Shown: positions 8,449-18,034 of the stretch, in pieces
How positions within the stretch are numbered: the first letter of the stretch is position 1
Layout of the letters: each line of letters starts with the position of its first letter
From: Elusimicrobiota bacterium
Lineage (GTDB): Bacteria; Elusimicrobiota; Elusimicrobia; Elusimicrobiales; Elusimicrobiaceae
Assembly: GCA_029008615.1 (NCBI GenBank)
Contig: JAQXJI010000007.1
Coordinates: 1 to 64,000, forward strand
Length of the DNA stretch: 64,000 nt
Direction of reading: 5' to 3'
The notes under the pieces: model-generated
Seen by the model: the letters and a program-made list of their open reading frames with translations, nothing else
Told to the model about the DNA's origin: nothing
Databases searched by the model: none
Program-made: the position numbers and the translations under genes

Positions 8449-8481
8449 CTTAAACATTAAACCGAAATTTGTTTTCGGTAG

Positions 8482-9327
8482 CTATTTAAGTATAAGTTCA
8501 ATCTTTTTGAGCTGAGTTTTATTGACTTTTTTATGAGGCGCGGCTACGGAATTGTACATAGTTTCGTTACACGCCGCGCAGCGTTTTAGCGCCGCTATCG
8601 CAGGCACCGCCGATAAAATAAGCTTCTTTGCGGAAACTTCATTACTTTTCATCGTTTCGTTTACTTTTGCGGCGGTAACTTCTTCGCCCTCTTTCCAAGA
8701 ATCAAAATCGGTAACCATTGCGCAAAAGCCGTAAGCCAAGCCCGCTTCCCGGGCCAGTTTCGCTTCCGGGCAGCTGGTCATACCGATTAAAGACCAACCC
8801 ATTTTGCGGTGGAAATCGCTTTCGGCCTTCGTGGAAAAAGCCGGGCCTTCCATACAAACCAAAACGCCGCCCTGCGCCGATTGGATTTTTAATTTTTTCG
8901 CCTGTTTGTAAAGTTCATTTTGTACGCAGGTGCAAAAAGGATGAGCGAAAGACACGTGCCCCACTATTCCGTTACCGAAAAATGTTTGGACGCGCCCAAC
9001 GGTTTTATCCACGATTTGATCGGGAAAAACCAAAGTTTTGGGGGGCAGTTTTTCTTTTAAAGACCCAACCGCGCTGAAAGACAAAATTATTTTTGCGCCG
9101 AGCTTTTTTAAAGCGTAAATATTGGCGCGGTACGGAACTTCGGACGGAAGATAAATGTGATGCCTGTTATGACGGGCCAAAAAACCCACTTTTACCCCGC
9201 CTATTTCGCCCGTAATAATTTTGTCGGACGGGTCGCCGAAAGGCGTTTTTACGGAAACTTCTTTTTTATTTTTCATCTCCGCAAGATTATAAAGGCCGCT
9301 GCCGCCGATTATCGCTATATCTATCAT
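8482..9327 (-). CDS. mtnP: S-methyl-5'-thioadenosine phosphorylase
   Basis: A 281-residue member of the purine nucleoside phosphorylase/MTAP family. It cleaves methylthioadenosine with phosphate to adenine and methylthioribose-1-phosphate, recycling the by-product of polyamine and other SAM reactions. Motifs are IIGGSGLY at the N-terminus (phosphate site), RHNRHH, and [25 protein letters not shown] carries the aspartates expected to contact 6-aminopurines, which favours MTA over inosine or guanosine. Its start overlaps the glyA stop by 4 nt. Confidence 0.92.
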   Translation of the reverse strand: MIDIAIIGGSGLYNLAEMKNKKEVSVKTPFGDPSDKIITGEIGGVKVGFLARHNRHHIYLPSEVPYRANIYALKKLGAKIILSFSAVGSLKEKLPPKTLVFPDQIVDKTVGRVQTFFGNGIVGHVSFAHPFCTCVQNELYKQAKKLKIQSAQGGVLVCMEGPAFSTKAESDFHRKMGWSLIGMTSCPEAKLAREAGLAYGFCAMVTDFDSWKEGEEVTAAKVNETMKSNEVSAKKLILSAVPAIAALKRCAACNETMYNSVAAPHKKVNKTQLKKIELILK

Positions 9328-10571
9328 ATTAAACCTCCGTAAAGCGGAAATTGTTTTAAAAAGTCTTTTACTCTTTCGGCTTCCGCAAAAAGTTTTGCGT
9401 CGTCTTCGTGATTATTGACGGCTTCGTCTATAAAAGCGGCGATTTTAAGCATATCAGACTCTTTCATACCGCGAGTCGTTACCGCCGGGGTTCCAAGCCT
9501 TACGCCGCTGGTTATCATAGGTTTTTGCGGGTCGTAAGGAATGGTGTTTTTATTGCAGGTAATCCCGGCTTTGTCCAAAGCAGCCTCGGCCTGTTTGCCC
9601 GTAATGTTTTTGCTTCTCAAATCCACGCTGAAAACGTGGCAGTCAGTGCCGCCAGCAACTATGCGGTAGCCCAAATCTTTAAGAGCCCGGCAAAGAGCTT
9701 GAGCATTTAATTTGACTTGATGTTGATATGTTTTAAATTCGGGTTTTAAAGCTTCCCCAAAACAGACGGCTTTGGCCGCGATAATATGCATTAAAGGGCC
9801 GCCCTGTGTACCGGGGAAAACCGTTGAATTAACTTTTTTAAGATATTGCTCTTTGCACAAAATCAAACCGCCGCGCGGGCCGCGCAAAGTTTTATGCGTG
9901 GTTGTGGTAACCAAATCAGCATAAGGAACCGGGGACGGATATTCCCCCGCGGCTACAAGGCCGGCATAATGGGCGATGTCGCAAACCAAATACGCACCGA
10001 CGGAATCGGCAATTTTCCTTAAATAAGCCCAATCAAAAATGCGGGAATAGTTGGAAGCCCCCGCCATAATAAGTTTTGGTTTTGCCTCAAGTGCGGTTTT
10101 TGCGGCTTCGTCATAGTCTATTTCTTCGGTGTCTTTGCGGACATTCATTTCCACAATTTTGAAATACTTTCCGCTGAAATTAAGAGGGTGTCCGTGCGTC
10201 AAATGACCGCCGTGGGAAAGATTCAAACCCAATACCGTGTCGCCCGGTTCAATAAGGGAAAGATAAGCCGCTATATTTGCTTGCGTACCGCTGTGAGGCT
10301 GGACGTTCGCGCCTTCAGCTTTAAAAAGTTCTTTGGCTCTTTCTATCGCCAAAGTTTCGATTTTATCCACATATTCGCATCCGCCGTAATATCTTTTGGA
10401 AGGATAACCTTCCGCGTATTTGTTTGTTAAAATCGAACCCTGCGCCTGCATAACTGCGGGCGAAGCGAAGTTTTCAGAAGCGATAAGTTCTATTCTGTTT
10501 TGCTGGCGGGAAAATTCCTCCATTATCGCGTTATAGACGGAAGGATCTTCTTTTTTGACAGCGTCGTACAT
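9324..10571 (-). CDS. glyA: Serine hydroxymethyltransferase
   Basis: A 415-residue PLP enzyme that converts serine and tetrahydrofolate to glycine and 5,10-methylene-THF, the main one-carbon source. The PLP lysine lies in [14 protein letters not shown]. Other family signatures are [25 protein letters not shown] and QPHSGTQAN. Length is typical. A GGAGG site lies 4 nt before the ATG. It is first of a two-gene unit with mtnP and diverges from the DHS-like gene, with 86 bp between them. No glycine or SAM riboswitch is visible there. Confidence 0.97.
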   Translation of the reverse strand: MYDAVKKEDPSVYNAIMEEFSRQQNRIELIASENFASPAVMQAQGSILTNKYAEGYPSKRYYGGCEYVDKIETLAIERAKELFKAEGANVQPHSGTQANIAAYLSLIEPGDTVLGLNLSHGGHLTHGHPLNFSGKYFKIVEMNVRKDTEEIDYDEAAKTALEAKPKLIMAGASNYSRIFDWAYLRKIADSVGAYLVCDIAHYAGLVAAGEYPSPVPYADLVTTTTHKTLRGPRGGLILCKEQYLKKVNSTVFPGTQGGPLMHIIAAKAVCFGEALKPEFKTYQHQVKLNAQALCRALKDLGYRIVAGGTDCHVFSVDLRSKNITGKQAEAALDKAGITCNKNTIPYDPQKPMITSGVRLGTPAVTTRGMKESDMLKIAAFIDEAVNNHEDDAKLFAEAERVKDFLKQFPLYGGLI

Positions 10572-10586
10572 AAAACCTCCAAAAAT

Positions 10587-10615
10587 TTTACAAGTTTTCT
10601 AAGATTATTTAATAT
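10587..10615 (+). promoter_or_regulatory. Candidate promoter of the DHS-like gene
   Basis: TTTACA (10587-10592), 17 nt, TAATAT (10610-10615), in the AT-rich gap between glyA and the DHS-like gene. An overlapping TATAAT-like sequence gives an alternative -10. Confidence 0.45.
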
Positions 10616-10657
10616 AATTATATATAAGAAATTATAGCATAGGAGAGTGAGAAAAAA

Positions 10658-11740
10658 ATGGAAAAAAAGACGCAAAAAAGTTTCCTAAACGAAACCATAA
10701 AACATATAGACATCAAAAAACACAATGTAGTTAAGTTAGTTGACGATATGGCCAATATGGCGTATACCTCCAGAGATTTAAACCGCGCCGCAAATATTTA
10801 CGACAAAATGCTCAAAGATAAAAATTGCTGCATTTTCGTTTGCATCGCGGGTTCGCTTATTTCCGCCGGCCTTAAAAAAATGATTGTTGATATGATTGAT
10901 AACAATATGGTTGACGCCATCGTTTCCAACGGCGCTAACATCGTAGATCAGGACTTTTTTGAAGCTTTGGGTTACAAACACTATAAAGGCGATCAGCACT
11001 ATGCGGATGACAACCTCCTGCGCGATTTGCACATCGACAGAATTTATGACACCTACATCAACGAAGACGAACTTAAAGTTTGCGACGAAACCGTAAAAAT
11101 CATCGCCGACAGCCTTGAACCCAGGCCTTATTCCTCAAGAGAATTTATTTACGAAATGGGCAAATGGCTTGATAAAAACAACAAAGGCAAAGACAGCGTT
11201 ATTTATCACGCTTACAAAAAAGGCGTGCCTATATTCGTACCGGCTTTCTCCGATTGCTCCGCCGGATTCGGCTTTGTGGCCCATCAAACGGAACACCCGG
11301 AAGCCCACGTTTCCTTGGACAGCGCAAAAGACTTTTTGGAACTTACCAAAATTAAAATCAACTCCAAAGACAGCGGCCTTTTAATGTTCGCCGGCGGCGT
11401 GCCGAAGAACTTTGTGCAGGATACCGTAGTCGCGGCCGAAATACTCGGCGCGGATACGCCTATGCATAAATACGCCGTACAAATCACCGTTGCGGACGAA
11501 AGGGACGGTGCGCTTTCCGGCTCCACCCTTAAAGAAGCTTCCAGCTGGGGCAAGGTTTCAACCTCCCTCGAACAAATGGTTTACAGCGAAGTAACCCTCG
11601 CCGCTCCGTTGATAGTCGGTTACGGATACCATAAGAAAAACTGGAAAAACAGAAAACCCAAAAACTACGCGAAATTCTTGCAAGACGAAGATAAAAAGAA
11701 TGCGGCTAAAAGTAAAAAATGCTGCACCTGCAAAAAATAA
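10658..11740 (+). CDS. Deoxyhypusine synthase-like protein (possible homospermidine synthase)
   Basis: A 360-residue member of the deoxyhypusine synthase fold. Visible are the NAD-binding region (CCIFVCIAGSLISAGLKKM, then VDAIVSNGANIVDQDFFE), PIFVPAFSDCSAGFGF, and EASSWGK with the aminobutyl-accepting lysine K299, matching human K329. Bacteria lack eIF5A, so the classical substrate is absent. Family members can transfer an aminobutyl group to putrescine, giving homospermidine, and plant homospermidine synthase arose from DHS. Putrescine-making genes (59.6-61.1 kb) support a polyamine role, but this is inference. The C-terminus is a lysine-rich tail with CCTCKK. A GGAGAG site precedes the ATG. 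Confidence 0.85.
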   Translation: MEKKTQKSFLNETIKHIDIKKHNVVKLVDDMANMAYTSRDLNRAANIYDKMLKDKNCCIFVCIAGSLISAGLKKMIVDMIDNNMVDAIVSNGANIVDQDFFEALGYKHYKGDQHYADDNLLRDLHIDRIYDTYINEDELKVCDETVKIIADSLEPRPYSSREFIYEMGKWLDKNNKGKDSVIYHAYKKGVPIFVPAFSDCSAGFGFVAHQTEHPEAHVSLDSAKDFLELTKIKINSKDSGLLMFAGGVPKNFVQDTVVAAEILGADTPMHKYAVQITVADERDGALSGSTLKEASSWGKVSTSLEQMVYSEVTLAAPLIVGYGYHKKNWKNRKPKNYAKFLQDEDKKNAAKSKKCCTCKK

Positions 11741-11745
11741 AACGT

Positions 11746-12564
11746 ATGAAGAAATTACTTCTCAGCTTAGTTTTGCTCACCTGCCCGATAGCTTTCAGCT
11801 TCGGGCAGGTGAGCGTTTCGGGCGTTACAGGCAATAATGATTATTCCGCCGTAAGGGCAAGTTATAATCTTTCTATGCCGTTAATGCCGCTGTCCATAAC
11901 GCCGAAGTTTGCTATGTACGAACAAGACGGTATGGATACTATGTATCAGTACGGCATAGGCGCAAATATGAATGTGCCTTTCTACGATTTGCTTGAAGTT
12001 GGCGCGGATGCGGCTTATACGCCTAAGGCCAATGAATATTCCAATTATTTGTGGGATGCTCACGCCGCTTTGAACATACAAAATTTGTTCTTTAGGATTT
12101 TGCCGTTGGACGAGCTTAAAGCCGGCTTGGGATACAGGACGATTTATCACACTTTCCACGCGACAGATACCGACGTAACGGAACAGGATATTTATATGTT
12201 CCTTTATCAAAAAACGGGCGGCTTTGATACAAAAATAACCTATACCAAAGCTTTAGATTTTTCCCAAGATAAAACCGGCACGCCGCTTTGGCTGGACATA
12301 CCCGGTTTTACCGCGGTGTATCAAGGTTATTTGGATTATTCTTTAAGCGTTGACGCGGGTTACACTTATAAATTTATTCGCCCGTATGCGGGATACACCT
12401 TCATCAAAACGGACAATGCGCCGTCCTCAGACGACGCAAGACTAGGTTTGATTCTTAAGGTTATGATGATTAACTTTAACGCTTCCGTGGAATGGTTCAA
12501 CTTTACGCAGAATACCGCGGACAGGCAGACTTTCTTCTCCTTCACGGCGGGTATTTCAATATGA
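11746..12564 (+). CDS. Secreted, probable outer-membrane beta-barrel protein of unknown function
   Basis: A 272-residue protein with a Sec signal (MKKLLLSLVLLTCPIAFSFG, cleavage near residue 20). The mature part alternates polar and hydrophobic residues with many Tyr/Phe/Gly, as in small outer-membrane barrels. The last strand ends [10 protein letters not shown] with no terminal F/W. I chose the ATG at 11746, since it begins the signal peptide and avoids overlap with the upstream gene; an upstream ATG at 11719 is possible. Its stop overlaps the next ATG (ATGA). I do not recognise a named family. Confidence 0.7.
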   Translation: MKKLLLSLVLLTCPIAFSFGQVSVSGVTGNNDYSAVRASYNLSMPLMPLSITPKFAMYEQDGMDTMYQYGIGANMNVPFYDLLEVGADAAYTPKANEYSNYLWDAHAALNIQNLFFRILPLDELKAGLGYRTIYHTFHATDTDVTEQDIYMFLYQKTGGFDTKITYTKALDFSQDKTGTPLWLDIPGFTAVYQGYLDYSLSVDAGYTYKFIRPYAGYTFIKTDNAPSSDDARLGLILKVMMINFNASVEWFNFTQNTADRQTFFSFTAGISI

Positions 12565-12998
12565 TGAGAACGGCGGAACAGAGCAAAATTCTCTCGCTGA
12601 CGGCGCTTATACAACGCGTTATAGTGGCTTTGGCTTTCGCTTTTTTGGCGGCGGGGGAAACCCTACACATTAACGCTTTTGTGCAAAACGGTATAGATAT
12701 AGGCTTGCCTTATTCCAGAGTTTTATGTACGGCCGCGGTAATAATTACTTTTATTTCCGCTATCGGAATATCGCTGGGCCTTTTCTTCCGCACTTTAAGC
12801 GCGGCGGCCGCCGTTATAACTTTGTTTTCCGGATTTTTCTTCTTCGCCGGGAGCTTTAACAAAGTAAACGTAGTCGGGACTTTGTTCGCCCTGGCTCTTT
12901 TGGCCGGCTTTATAATGTGCGGGCCGGGCAAATACAGTTTGGATTATCGACTAAGAAAAAAGAAAGAGAGAGAAAATAAAAGAATCTTATTCCGCTAA
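12561..12998 (+). CDS. DoxX-like inner-membrane protein
   Basis: A 145-residue protein with four predicted transmembrane segments (about residues 12-32, 50-72, 75-95, 100-120). It ends in [11 protein letters not shown], a tail typical of DoxX/TQO-small-subunit-like proteins. The start is taken at the ATG overlapping the previous stop (ATGATGA, so M1 or M2). It is coupled to the beta-barrel gene and ends in a very basic tail. The biochemical role of most DoxX proteins is unknown; a link to quinone or thiol redox is only a family-level suggestion. Confidence 0.75.
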   Translation: MMRTAEQSKILSLTALIQRVIVALAFAFLAAGETLHINAFVQNGIDIGLPYSRVLCTAAVIITFISAIGISLGLFFRTLSAAAAVITLFSGFFFFAGSFNKVNVVGTLFALALLAGFIMCGPGKYSLDYRLRKKKERENKRILFR

Positions 12999-13002
12999 AC
13001 AT

Positions 13003-13030
13003 TCCCCCGGGCAAAACCGGGGGATTTTAT
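13003..13030 (+). terminator. Terminator after the DoxX-like gene
   Basis: CCCCCGG, 6-nt loop, CCGGGGG followed by ATTTTATT. Confidence 0.8.
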
Positions 13031-13116
13031 TCTCCGGGGAAAGCCCCTTTTTAAGGACGCATAATTTCCCCCTTTACTTATTATATTTTAAGGCTATCCT
13101 TATATCTGGGGGATTT

Positions 13117-13863
13117 ATGAAGAAAATAGTTTTAATAAGACACGGACAAAGCGAATATAATCTTAAAAATCTTTTTACGGGTTGGTACGATTGCCCTTTA
13201 AGCGAAAACGGATTTAAAGAAGCGCAACAGGCCGGGAAATTATTAAAAGAAAACGGATTTTTGTTTGACGCGGCGTATACTTCCGTACTTAAAAGAGCAA
13301 TAGACACTCTTAACATTATTTTAAATGAAATCGGGCAGGATTGGGTGCCGGTTGAAAAGACTTGGCGTTTAAACGAAAAGCACTACGGCGCTTTGCAAGG
13401 CCTCAACAAAAAACAAACCGCTGAAAAATACGGGGAAAAGCAAGTGCTGCTTTGGCGCAGAGGGTTTGACGTACGGCCCGCGGCTTTAGACAAAGACGAC
13501 GACCGCTCCCCTTACCGCGACAGGCGTTACGATAATATTCCCAGGCAATATCTGCCTTTGACGGAGTCTTTGAAAGACGCCGTACAACGCTGTTTGCCTT
13601 ATTGGCAGGAAGTTATTTTTCCCGCGCTTAAAAACAAAAATCAAATTTTGGTGGCGGCGCACGGCAACAGCCTTAGAGGAATAATAAAATATCTTAAAAA
13701 CATCTCTGACAGCGACATATCTTCCTTTAACCTTCCCACAGCCGTGCCTTATGTGTTTGAATTTGACGAAGACTTAAATTATGTCAAAGATTACTTTTTA
13801 GGCAACCCGGAAGAAATAAAAGAACTTATGCGCCAAGTGGCGGAACAGGGCAAAGCATCTTAA
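13117..13863 (+). CDS. gpmA: 2,3-bisphosphoglycerate-dependent phosphoglycerate mutase
   Basis: A 248-residue cofactor-dependent mutase that interconverts 3- and 2-phosphoglycerate in glycolysis. The catalytic histidine lies in IRHGQSEYN at the N-terminus, and the second histidine in [10 protein letters not shown]. Substrate-binding segments are [10 protein letters not shown] and [11 protein letters not shown]. Length matches GpmA. A GGGGG site precedes the ATG. It appears to be a single-gene unit. Confidence 0.96.
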   Translation: MKKIVLIRHGQSEYNLKNLFTGWYDCPLSENGFKEAQQAGKLLKENGFLFDAAYTSVLKRAIDTLNIILNEIGQDWVPVEKTWRLNEKHYGALQGLNKKQTAEKYGEKQVLLWRRGFDVRPAALDKDDDRSPYRDRRYDNIPRQYLPLTESLKDAVQRCLPYWQEVIFPALKNKNQILVAAHGNSLRGIIKYLKNISDSDISSFNLPTAVPYVFEFDEDLNYVKDYFLGNPEEIKELMRQVAEQGKAS

Positions 13864-13894
13864 ACAAAAAATAGCTTTTTGTTTTCATAAAATG

Positions 13895-13942
13895 GGTCTT
13901 TTGGCCCTTGTTTGCTCGGTCATATTTATATAATTTATAAAT
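13895..13942 (+). repeat. 48-bp leader repeat, copy 1, containing a leaderless-type promoter
   Basis: This 48-bp block ends directly at the metzincin-1 ATG and matches 47 of 48 bases of the block at 15531-15578. It contains GGTCTTTTGGCCCTTG and, near its end, TATAAT (13929-13934) followed by 8 nt and the ATG. No Shine-Dalgarno is present, so transcription would start at or next to the start codon. Confidence 0.85.
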
Positions 13943-15478
13943 ATGAAGAAATTGCTCTGCCTGATAACAATTATATTGGCGGTATGCGTCCAAAGCATAT
14001 CTTTATATGCCAATGAGCACGCCTTGGCAGATGAGTCAGCCCCAGGCCGTACATACGCCATTGATATTTTGGCACAGAAAACGAAACTGAAATTCTATAT
14101 CGAAAACTGCAATCAAGAAAACGCCGATATAATTATATCAAGCTATCAAAAATGGTTTAAAAATACTCTTAATTTAATAAAAGAAGAAAATACCGATATC
14201 ACAGATTATAAGGATATAATAAAGTTCGGAGCCGATGAAACATCTTATATTTGCACTGCCGATCCGAAAGAAGCAGATATAAATTTCTACTTTGTTTATA
14301 AAAATGAATATGAAAAATATTACGGACCGACAAATTCGGCGGGCGTTTTTAAATTCAGAGATGGCAAAATGCTTGTAGCTGTAAGGAAAGACAATATAAA
14401 TGTAAGAGAAAACAAGGTTTTAATTCACGAAATAGGCCACTCGCTGAGAATGCAAGATTTGTACGACGGACAGTTTTATGACGATTCGGGAGATTACGGC
14501 TCGGGAGCGCAATGGTCCATAATGCATCATTCCGATACGCTTACCTGCGATGACGCCGACGCAATATTAAATGTTTTATATCTTACAAAAAAACTTGCCG
14601 GCAAAAATCCGGCCGATTTGACTTTTAACTCCTTATGCCGTTGGAGGGCTGATTCTTCTTACAAAAACGCTAGGCTTACAAACAGGCCTCCGCTTGTAAT
14701 AGATTATAAAGGACACAGAACCGTTTATACTTATTGCAAGGACGGGAAACCGCACAATATTATTAAAATTAATCCCTCAAATTACGATAAACTTTATGAC
14801 GAACTCCAAGCGCCGCTTAACTGCGACTATACGCCCCTGCCGGAACCCCGCATTGACGCTGCCAAAGGGTATTATACCGCCAATTTTAAAACAGGTAAAA
14901 TATATCCGTTAAAAGGTGCAGAGCTTTTTACTGAGAAAAATATTCTTATGTCCTTGCCCGGCTCGGGAGGATTTCTTTTACAAGTAAGCACTGACGGAAA
15001 AGTGCCCGGTTATATAAAAATAACGGATGAAACCGACACAGTAATATACGCTATGGCATATTTATATGAAGGCTATAATTTTGTTTATGACGCATACATA
15101 GCCGGCAAATCAAAGTTTTATCCCACAATGTTTGTATACAACAGGAAAGACCCCTCTAAAAATTACCTATATACCCCCAATGACAAAGAAAAAGCCATCT
15201 GCAAAGCGGAGGCTTTGGAATGCAAGGAAATGGAAACTTTGCTCAATAAAACTTTGCCTTTGATTAAGAGCAGTTCCAGAATAATATTGCCACGGCACAG
15301 CGGATGGGGATATTATTCGCAGAGGCAGCATATAGCCAATGCTCAAAGTTGGGAAAATTATTTACTGAAGAATTTTCCGCCGCTAAGCATTTCTGCGGAA
15401 AAGTTCAACAAAAAACTTTTAAAACAGCTGAAAACACTCAGCCCAGAACAAATAAAATTAAAAATGCCGACAAAATAA
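13943..15478 (+). CDS. Secreted metzincin-like zinc metallopeptidase, paralogue 1
   Basis: A 511-residue protein with a Sec signal peptide (cleavage probably after SLYA, residue 23). The zinc-site candidate is HEIGHSLRMQD (H162, E163, H166, D172), an HExxHxxxxxD spacing like metzincins but with Arg in place of the usual Gly. It is followed by SIMHH, a plausible Met-turn. The rest matches no family I know. A second, closely similar copy lies 100 bp downstream with the same leader. Several paired cysteines suggest an oxidised, exported enzyme. The substrate is unknown. There is no ribosome site; see the leader repeat. Confidence 0.75.
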   Translation: MKKLLCLITIILAVCVQSISLYANEHALADESAPGRTYAIDILAQKTKLKFYIENCNQENADIIISSYQKWFKNTLNLIKEENTDITDYKDIIKFGADETSYICTADPKEADINFYFVYKNEYEKYYGPTNSAGVFKFRDGKMLVAVRKDNINVRENKVLIHEIGHSLRMQDLYDGQFYDDSGDYGSGAQWSIMHHSDTLTCDDADAILNVLYLTKKLAGKNPADLTFNSLCRWRADSSYKNARLTNRPPLVIDYKGHRTVYTYCKDGKPHNIIKINPSNYDKLYDELQAPLNCDYTPLPEPRIDAAKGYYTANFKTGKIYPLKGAELFTEKNILMSLPGSGGFLLQVSTDGKVPGYIKITDETDTVIYAMAYLYEGYNFVYDAYIAGKSKFYPTMFVYNRKDPSKNYLYTPNDKEKAICKAEALECKEMETLLNKTLPLIKSSSRIILPRHSGWGYYSQRQHIANAQSWENYLLKNFPPLSISAEKFNKKLLKQLKTLSPEQIKLKMPTK

Positions 15479-15530
15479 ATTTTATATCCATAAAAACAAA
15501 AACTGGGAACTGGATTGAGTGTTTTATATA

Positions 15531-15578
15531 GGTCTTTTGGCCCTTGTTTGCCCGGTCATATTTATATAATTTATAAAT
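15531..15578 (+). repeat. 48-bp leader repeat, copy 2
   Basis: It differs from copy 1 by a single T-to-C change. TATAAT at 15565-15570 is followed by 8 nt and the metzincin-2 ATG. Conservation of a non-coding block, while the flanking sequence has diverged, suggests selection or recent duplication. Confidence 0.85.
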
Positions 15579-17138
15579 ATGAGAATATTACCGTTTTTTA
15601 TGACTTTTATATTGGCGTCGTATATACCCGCATCTTTGTATGCGGTTCCTCACGCTTTGGCAGAAGAGGTTAATCCTAAAAGGCCTTTTGCCATTGATAT
15701 TTTGGTGCGGAAAGAACCGCTGAAATATTATTTTGAGGATTGCTCTCACCCGTATGCGGCACAAATCGCAAAAAGCTATCAGGAATGGTTTAGCAACGCC
15801 AATTCCTATTTATATGGAGAAATCTCCAATAATTTCAAAGAGTATAAAAAAATACTGGATTTCGGTGCCAGTGCAGACGCTTATCTTTGCACGGAAGAAG
15901 ATAAAGCAGATATAAAGTTTTATGTAAAAGACGGATATGAGGACCTTAGATATGGACCACGCAATGTGCAAGGAGTTTTTACATATCATTTAGGTAAAAT
16001 GATAATAGCAATAAAACAAAACCCGATGCAGGCAACAGATCACTTTGGAAACAAAACTTATAAAACATTAATCCATGAAATAGGGCACTCTCTCAGGATG
16101 CATGATTTATATGAAGGGCAGTTTTATTCCTCTTCAGGCAAGTACGGTTCAGGCTCGAAAGATTCTATAATGCAAAATTCCAGTTATCTGACTTGTGACG
16201 ACGCCGACGCGATATTAAACGCTCTGTATCTTACAAAAAAACTAACAGGCACAAATCCTCCAGATTTGCGATTTGATTCTTTTTGCAACTATTTGAAAAG
16301 CCCAAAAATAACTTATAAAAACGCTATGATTTTAAACAGAACGCCGCTCGTTATAGACTATAAAGGGAGCAGAACCGTTTATACTTATTGCAAAGAAGGC
16401 GCACCGCATAAAATTATAAAAATAAATCCCAATAATTATGACGCCCTTTATGAAGAAACCCAAGCTCCGGCCAAATGTGAGTACACTCCTTTGCAAGAGG
16501 AGGAGTTAAAGCCTGACACTAAAGACGGTTATGCTATCGCCGATTTTAAAACCGGGAAAATATTATCTTCAAAAGCGGCAACCGATTTAAAAGGAAGAAA
16601 TATCTTTATGGCTTTGCCAGAGTCCGGCGGGCTTGTTTTACAAATCAGCACCGACGGGAAATTGCCCGGCTATATAAAAATAACTGATAAGGATAACACG
16701 GCAATATATATTATGGCCTATTTGCAGGAAGGCTATAACTTTGTTTACGACGCTTATCTTGAAGGGAGCCGCAGTTATTATCCGGCAATGTTCATCTATA
16801 ACAGGGAAAATCCTTCAAAGACTTACGTCTACGGCCCTAAAGAAAAACGCGGCCCCAGCTGCAAAGCGGAATCGCAGGAATGTGAAAAAATGGAAAGCCT
16901 GCTTAACAAAACCTTGTGTTTGGTAAGAGGCAATTCAGAAATTGTATTGCCGTATTTCGGAGGATTTGGACAGTATTCCGCAAAACAGCACATCCAAAAT
17001 GCGCAAAGCTGGGAAAATTATTTGTTAAAGAACTTTCCGCCTATGTCGGTAATCGGCAAAAAACTAAAAGCGGAACTTAATTTCCCGGTTAAACAGCTTA
17101 ATCCAAGCGATATTAAAATAAAACTGCCGGTAAAATAG
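15579..17138 (+). CDS. Secreted metzincin-like zinc metallopeptidase, paralogue 2
   Basis: A 519-residue paralogue of the preceding gene, with a signal peptide ending PASLYA. The zinc-site candidate is HEIGHSLRMHD (H166, E167, H170, D176), followed by YEGQFY and the SIMQN Met-turn. Similarity to paralogue 1 runs along the whole length (shared blocks include LTCDDADAIL, LYLTKKL, VIDYKG, RTVYTYCK and AQSWENYLLKNFPP). This indicates tandem duplication followed by divergence. Nothing identifies a substrate or inhibitor. It is followed by a strong terminator. Confidence 0.75.
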   Translation: MRILPFFMTFILASYIPASLYAVPHALAEEVNPKRPFAIDILVRKEPLKYYFEDCSHPYAAQIAKSYQEWFSNANSYLYGEISNNFKEYKKILDFGASADAYLCTEEDKADIKFYVKDGYEDLRYGPRNVQGVFTYHLGKMIIAIKQNPMQATDHFGNKTYKTLIHEIGHSLRMHDLYEGQFYSSSGKYGSGSKDSIMQNSSYLTCDDADAILNALYLTKKLTGTNPPDLRFDSFCNYLKSPKITYKNAMILNRTPLVIDYKGSRTVYTYCKEGAPHKIIKINPNNYDALYEETQAPAKCEYTPLQEEELKPDTKDGYAIADFKTGKILSSKAATDLKGRNIFMALPESGGLVLQISTDGKLPGYIKITDKDNTAIYIMAYLQEGYNFVYDAYLEGSRSYYPAMFIYNRENPSKTYVYGPKEKRGPSCKAESQECEKMESLLNKTLCLVRGNSEIVLPYFGGFGQYSAKQHIQNAQSWENYLLKNFPPMSVIGKKLKAELNFPVKQLNPSDIKIKLPVK

Positions 17139-17154
17139 TTTTTACAGCATATAA

Positions 17155-17180
17155 AAACGCCCCTTTTAAAAGGGGCGTTT
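17155..17180. terminator. Bidirectional terminator between metzincin 2 and the prohibitin-like gene
   Basis: A perfect stem AAACGCCCCTTTT/AAAAGGGGCGTTT with T-rich flanks on both sides, serving two convergent genes. Confidence 0.85.
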
Positions 17181-17200
17181 ATTTTTGTTCCGCAAAAACT

Positions 17201-18007
17201 TTATTTGGCCATTATAAACGGCATATCGCCGGCCATATAATGCGGCATTACACCGTTCCATTTTTCAATGGCTTTAAGCTGTGCTTCAACCTGTCTGAGC
17301 TTAATCAAATCCGGCGTTACGGCCTGGCGCTGAAGTTTTAAAGATTCCGCTTCCGCCTTGGCTTTTAAAACCTGCTGTTCAGCTTCTTTTTTAACTTTTT
17401 CCACCAAGTTCGTGGCGCGTTTGGCTTCCTGCTCGGCGATTTGTTTTTCTTCAACGGCTTTTAAAAATTGGGAAGAAAAATCAAAATCAACTATAGCTAT
17501 ATCCGATACTATAACCTGCTTTTGGCCCATCTTTTCCTTAAGGACGGCGTCAAGCTCTTTGGCGACTTCCACCCTGTTGGAAATCAAACTTTCGGCCGAA
17601 TATTTGGCCACAATGGCTTTTATCCACTCTTCCGCCATAGGCGCAAGCACCGTAGTAACGTAATCTATCCCCAAATTTCTGTAAATGGAAATTACGGTAT
17701 CGGGCTGGATTCTGTGGTTTATAGCCAAGCCTACTTTGACCGTCTGCAAATCTTTGGAAAAAGCCTCCGTAGAAACTATATCCTTTTTTATGCGTATGGA
17801 GAATTTTTCTATCCTGTCTATAAAAGGAATCTTAAGATGCAATCCCTCTTCGTAAGAGCCTACAACCTTCCCGAAACGCAATTTGATTGCCGAAGTGCCC
17901 GCCGACACCGTAAAATAAGAATCAAACGCTATAAAAGCCAATAAAACTACAATAATTGCAGTAATAACGGCTCCGCCGCCGATTTTCCCATAATTGATTT
18001 CTTTCAT
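17201..18007 (-). CDS. SPFH/prohibitin-like membrane protein
   Basis: A 268-residue protein with one N-terminal transmembrane helix (about residues 10-32). It is followed by an SPFH domain (AIKLRFGKVVGSYEEGLHLK, then IPFIDRIEKF) and a C-terminal coiled coil rich in Ala, Glu and Lys (about residues 185-235). This is the architecture of prohibitins, HflC and HflK. Such proteins form ring assemblies in the inner membrane that modulate proteases like FtsH. Only one gene is present, not an hflK-hflC pair, so a prohibitin-type homo-oligomer is likely. A GGAGGA site precedes the ATG. Confidence 0.9.
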   Translation of the reverse strand: MKEINYGKIGGGAVITAIIVVLLAFIAFDSYFTVSAGTSAIKLRFGKVVGSYEEGLHLKIPFIDRIEKFSIRIKKDIVSTEAFSKDLQTVKVGLAINHRIQPDTVISIYRNLGIDYVTTVLAPMAEEWIKAIVAKYSAESLISNRVEVAKELDAVLKEKMGQKQVIVSDIAIVDFDFSSQFLKAVEEKQIAEQEAKRATNLVEKVKKEAEQQVLKAKAEAESLKLQRQAVTPDLIKLRQVEAQLKAIEKWNGVMPHYMAGDMPFIMAK

Positions 18008-18034
18008 CGTTCCTCCTTTTTCTAATTAATTATA

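Noticed and set aside
13895-13942. Sigma-54 promoter in the 48-bp leader
   Set aside because: TGGCCC and TTTGC are present but the GG-to-GC spacing is one base short, and no -24/-12 pair occurs in the third related leader. A TATAAT box fits better.
17201-18007. HflC of an HflKC pair
   Set aside because: Only one SPFH gene is present and its TM plus short coiled coil look more like a stand-alone prohibitin.
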